Positions 60,667 to 64,000 of a stretch of DNA of 64,000 bases are shown piece by piece (within the stretch, counting starts at the first letter, position 1; every line of letters begins with the position of its first letter). The notes under the pieces were generated by a model. It was given only the letters and a program-made list of their open reading frames with translations. It did not search any database and was not told the DNA's origin. Origin of the DNA: JAHEDH01 sp963753285 (lineage in GTDB: Bacteria > Actinomycetota > Acidimicrobiia > Spongiisociales > ZC4RG35); NCBI GenBank assembly GCA_963753285.1, contig CAVWBT010000013.1, forward strand, positions 124,001-188,000, given 5' to 3'. Both the position numbers and the translations under genes were made by a program.

Positions 60667-63600
60667 TCAGGGCACGATCGTCGAGTCGAACAGCGCACCG
60701 CCGTCGACTGCAGGTGCTTTCCGCGACAGCCTCACTTCGACCGTGACTTCACCAGTCGTCGTGTTGCCGAAGGCGTCGGTCGCCGTGAACGCGATGTGGT
60801 ACACGCGGCCGTCGCCTTCACCACTCCGCTCGGCTCTCACCTGGGCGATCGACGTGCCGATTCCATCACCATCCGGCGCCGTGTTGCCATCGCCGTTCGC
60901 GTTGACCGGCTCGTCCTGGAAGATCGAGTCGATCGTGATGGTGATGGCGTCACCTTCGGCATCGGTGCATCCGAAGATCTCGATGTCGACCATCTGATGG
61001 TTCGGGGGCCAGATGCTGTCGATGCTCGGTTCAGCGAACTCGCACGACGGCGAGGCGTTGAGGTCGAGGCCGACGATCACCGGATCGTGGTCTGAGGATC
61101 GGTAGGCGTCCGGTGCATAGATGGCGTCCTGGGCGTCCTGCTTGAACGACGTGTCGTAGTCGATCAGGTCCGGCTCGTCGGCGTTGATGTGCCACGCCGT
61201 CGTGCCGGTCACCTGCGAGGCCAACGAGGCATTCGCCATCCCATAGTCGAGATAGCCGAGCTGACTGTCGAACACGTAGCTGTAGGCAAACTCACCCTCG
61301 GACAGACCAAGGAGATCGACATACCCCTCTGCGATCAGCACGTCGATCGGATCCTCCTTGTCGTAGGAGTTCAGGTCGCCGATGATCATCACGTCGGGGT
61401 CATCACTGCCGGTCGGGTCGGTTGCGAGCCAGTCGGCCAGCACCTGGGCGGACACGGTCCGTGTCAGGTTGCAGCTTCCTGCCTCTGGATCGTCATCGCC
61501 CGGACCGCACGGCGAGCCCTTCGACTTGAGGTGGTTGACGACGGCCGTGAACTTCCCACCCGTAGCGTTCTCCAGGAACGTCTGGGCCAGTGCCGCACGG
61601 TTGCGATCGATCCCGAACGGAGCCACGAACGCCGGATCGTCGAGCACCGCATAGTCCCCGACGGGGGTCACCGAGCCCGGCTGGTAGATGAAGCCGACCT
61701 TGATGGCGTCACTTCCGACGGTCCCGGTGTCGATGTAGTCGTACGTGCCCGAACCCGAGATCGCGTTCAGTCCGTCGACGATGTCTGCCATCGCCTCTAC
61801 GCCGGTCGTGTTCTCGACCTCGATGATCCCGAGCACGTCGGCGTCCATCACCGCCATCGCCGAGACGATCTTGTCGAGTTGACGCGTGCGCTCGTTCTCA
61901 TTGTCGGCGCCGCGGCACTCCTGATCCTGGAGAGGCCCGCAGATGTCGTTCACCCCGTCGTCGATGGTGTTGAAGTAGTTCAACACGTTGAAGCTCGCCA
62001 CGGTCAGTGACCCACCGACGTCGTCGGGGGTTGCGGGCCGGGGGTTGTCCTCGACGTATGCCGCTCCTGCCGTTGGCTGGATTCGGTACAGGCCGAACGA
62101 GTAGTCCATCACACCGACGACATCGCGGAGGATGTCACCACCGCGGAAGCGGTTGTCGAGCGTGAAGGGATCACCGTTCGGGTGCCGCGCCGGGTCGGGG
62201 TTCTGCGACGAGCGCCCATCGTCGAGCGTCAACCTGCTACGGGCGTTGAGTTCGGCCAGCGCCGCCGCATCGGGCGAGCCCGGGTCGAAGACCGCCGTCG
62301 GCTGATACAGCCGCTCGGGGGTGAGCACGATCTCACCGAATCGGTCGAAGTTGAAGTACTCCGAGATGTAGACATCCTGGTTGGCGCCGACGACGATCGA
62401 CATGCCTTCGACCGCCTCGTATTCGCCGAACGAGTCCACCGGCAAGGTCACGGTCGCGGGTGTCGGAGAGTCGGTCGGCCCGCAGACCAGAACGGCGGTC
62501 GCGGAGATCTGCGTCGCGTCAAAGAACTCAGATACGGGTCCGACGACCCGGATCAGGTCTCCGTTTGCAACGTCGACCGTCGGGTTCGAACCCTGGAAGA
62601 CGAAGATGCCCTCGGACGTGGCGGGGTTGCCGTCGCTCTCGGCATCCTCTTCCTGAACGAAGAACCCGTTGAGGTCGCCGTTGGCTCCTAGGACGTCCTG
62701 GAAGTCGCCAACGACCACACCCTCGATCGTGTGGGTCTGTCCCACGAGGGGGCTGGCGGAGCCGTCGCCCTGGATGGCGCTGATCAGGGTCGCCGGGTCA
62801 CCACAGAAGCCGGTGGGCGGGACCACGACCTCGGTGTTGAGCAGCCCTGGCGATTCGGACGCGGGACCCGTCCACACACCGTTCACCACCTGAAGCGACT
62901 CGCCGATCAAAGCGCCACTCGACTCCGACACACCGATGTCGGTGCTGGTCAACCCATCGGCCGCACCGCCAACCCCAGTGAAGCTTCCCTCATACGACAG
63001 GAACTCGACCACAACGTTCGATGGATCCACCAGAGCCAACCCATCGGGAGAACCATTCTGGATCCCATTCACAGGCTGCGGGAACGCCACCGCGCCGCGG
63101 CCACCGCTCTCGTCAGAGATCACGCCCGACAGCGCAACCGTGCCGTACACCGTGCCATTGCTGCCGTTGTAGAGCAGCACCGTCCACCCGGACAGATCCG
63201 TCCCCGCAGGACCCTCGATCTCGAAGAACTCCCCGACATCGGTTCCAGCATTGTCATAGTGCAACTCGCTGATGAACACGGCACTCGTCGGAGCCCCGAG
63301 GTTGAGCGAGCCTGGCGATTCGGACGCGGGACCCGTCCACACACCGTTCACCACCTGAAGCGACTCGCCGATCAAAGCGCCACTCGACTCCGACACACCG
63401 ATGTCGGTGCTGGTCAACCCATCGGCCGCACCGCCAACCCCAGTGAAGCTTCCCTCATACGACAGGAACTCGACCACAACGTTCGATGGATCCACCAGAG
63501 CCAACCCATCGGGAGAACCATTCTGGATCCCATTCACAGGCTGCGGGAACGCCACCGCGCCGCGGCCACCGCTCTCGTCAGAGATCACGCCCGACAGCGC

Positions 63601-64000
63601 AACCGTGCCGTACACCGTGCCATTGCTGCCGTTGTAGAGCAGCACCGTCCACCCGGACAGATCCGTCCCCGCAGGACCCTCGATCTCGAAGAACTCCCCG
63701 ACATCGGTTCCAGCATTGTCATAGTGCAACTCGCTGATGAACACGGCACTCGTCGGAGCCCCGAGGTTGAGCGAGCCTGGCGATTCGGACGCGGGACCCG
63801 TCCACACACCGTTCACCACCTGAAGCGACTCGCCGATCAAAGCGCCACTCGACTCCGACACACCGATGTCGGTGCTGGTCAACCCATCGGCCGCACCGCC
63901 AACCCCAGTGAAGCTTCCCTCATACGACAGGAACTCGACCACAACGTTCGATGGATCCACCAGAGCCAACCCATCGGGAGAACCATTCTGGATCCCATTC
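60667..64000 (-). CDS. Extracellular endonuclease (ExeM/NucH type) with LTD repeats, 3' part
   Basis: The frame is open to the window edge. From the visible N-terminal side: lamin-tail-domain repeats (VFISELHYDNAGTDVGEFFE, GWTVLLYNGSNG); an OB-fold-like region (LVGQTHTIEGVVVGDFQD, GFFVQEEDAESDG); the endonuclease/exonuclease/phosphatase domain (VASFNVLNYF, LGIIEVENTTG, NHLKSKGSPC, IGDLNSYDKEDP, YRSSDHDPVIVGL); and a C-terminal beta domain. This fits secreted, metal-dependent DNases that degrade environmental DNA. No sorting signal is seen at the C-terminus. Confidence 0.92.
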   Translation of the reverse strand, partial: NGIQNGSPDGLALVDPSNVVVEFLSYEGSFTGVGGAADGLTSTDIGVSESSGALIGESLQVVNGVWTGPASESPGSLNLGAPTSAVFISELHYDNAGTDVGEFFEIEGPAGTDLSGWTVLLYNGSNGTVYGTVALSGVISDESGGRGAVAFPQPVNGIQNGSPDGLALVDPSNVVVEFLSYEGSFTGVGGAADGLTSTDIGVSESSGALIGESLQVVNGVWTGPASESPGSLNLGAPTSAVFISELHYDNAGTDVGEFFEIEGPAGTDLSGWTVLLYNGSNGTVYGTVALSGVISDESGGRGAVAFPQPVNGIQNGSPDGLALVDPSNVVVEFLSYEGSFTGVGGAADGLTSTDIGVSESSGALIGESLQVVNGVWTGPASESPGLLNTEVVVPPTGFCGDPATLISAIQGDGSASPLVGQTHTIEGVVVGDFQDVLGANGDLNGFFVQEEDAESDGNPATSEGIFVFQGSNPTVDVANGDLIRVVGPVSEFFDATQISATAVLVCGPTDSPTPATVTLPVDSFGEYEAVEGMSIVVGANQDVYISEYFNFDRFGEIVLTPERLYQPTAVFDPGSPDAAALAELNARSRLTLDDGRSSQNPDPARHPNGDPFTLDNRFRGGDILRDVVGVMDYSFGLYRIQPTAGAAYVEDNPRPATPDDVGGSLTVASFNVLNYFNTIDDGVNDICGPLQDQECRGADNENERTRQLDKIVSAMAVMDADVLGIIEVENTTGVEAMADIVDGLNAISGSGTYDYIDTGTVGSDAIKVGFIYQPGSVTPVGDYAVLDDPAFVAPFGIDRNRAALAQTFLENATGGKFTAVVNHLKSKGSPCGPGDDDPEAGSCNLTRTVSAQVLADWLATDPTGSDDPDVMIIGDLNSYDKEDPIDVLIAEGYVDLLGLSEGEFAYSYVFDSQLGYLDYGMANASLASQVTGTTAWHINADEPDLIDYDTSFKQDAQDAIYAPDAYRSSDHDPVIVGLDLNASPSCEFAEPSIDSIWPPNHQMVDIEIFGCTDAEGDAITITIDSIFQDEPVNANGDGNTAPDGDGIGTSIAQVRAERSGEGDGRVYHIAFTATDAFGNTTTGEVTVEVRLSRKAPAVDGGALFDSTIVP
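62846..64000 (-). repeat. 465-bp in-gene tandem repeats encoding LTD domains
   Basis: Units 62846-63310 and 63311-63775 look identical by eye, and a third begins at 63776 and runs past the window. Each encodes 155 residues including one lamin-tail domain. Identity at the nucleotide level implies recent duplication or gene conversion, and makes the region prone to copy-number change and assembly collapse. Confidence 0.9.

Overview
The window is high-GC, gene-dense bacterial DNA that reads as an actinobacterial chromosome. Supporting genes are a WhiB regulator, an F420-type PPOX flavoprotein, a small acyl-CoA carboxylase epsilon-like subunit beside methylmalonyl-CoA epimerase, and a lysC-asd pair with an internal lysC start. 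ATGA-type stop/start overlaps are very common. No rRNA, CRISPR array or intact insertion sequence is visible. A deep actinobacterial class such as Acidimicrobiia is a reasonable guess, but this is inference from gene content.

Layout. 1-8.3 kb: the 3' part of a subtilisin-like protease with a WSG-repeat tail (and a duplicated tail-plus-terminator copy), an MBL/Nudix/FxsA operon, a YcaQ-like protein, selA-selB and whiB. 8.6-18.7 kb: NfeD-like protein, a stand-alone receiver protein, a CNNM/CorC protein, a coupled sugar kinase-aldolase-isomerase operon, RidA, PPOX enzyme, amidohydrolase and a VOC protein. 18.9-21.2 kb: a small accessory island next to tRNA-Pro(CGG), with a PemK/MazF pair, a HepT/MntA pair, a decayed toxin-like ORF, and 3' fragments of a PIN toxin and a tyrosine recombinase joined back to back. 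21.3-34.8 kb: housekeeping genes (asd, lysC, cyclophilin, PHP phosphatase, murJ, ilvE, methylmalonyl-CoA epimerase, M50 protease), an unusual photolyase-like protein, a frameshifted thiolase and glpX. 35-46 kb: a TRAP transporter, a QTMAN-like glycosyltransferase, recR-ybaB-dnaX, an ABC transporter and an FMN reductase. 46-64 kb: a roughly 1,100-residue membrane-anchored protein with a papain-like C-terminus, a two-component operon divergent from a NatAB-like exporter, a secreted alpha/beta hydrolase, an ASCH protein, an S51 peptidase and the 3' part of an ExeM/NucH-type nuclease with identical 465-bp repeats.

Two patterns cross gene boundaries. First, six intergenic regions carry tandem 7-bp repeats, most starting with GC; in four the array is answered by a second array on the opposite strand, so that long imperfect hairpins are possible. 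Second, four genes (thiolase, dnaX, NatA-like ATPase, secreted hydrolase) are broken by single-base insertions, five events in all and all +1, with family-consistent sequence on both sides. Base-calling or assembly insertions are the simplest explanation and should be excluded before these genes are treated as pseudogenes.

The strongest candidates for undescribed biology are the photolyase-like protein with its domains in reversed order and four FeS-type cysteines, the membrane-anchored cysteine-peptidase protein, the isomerase-kinase-aldolase operon, and the heptad-repeat hairpins.
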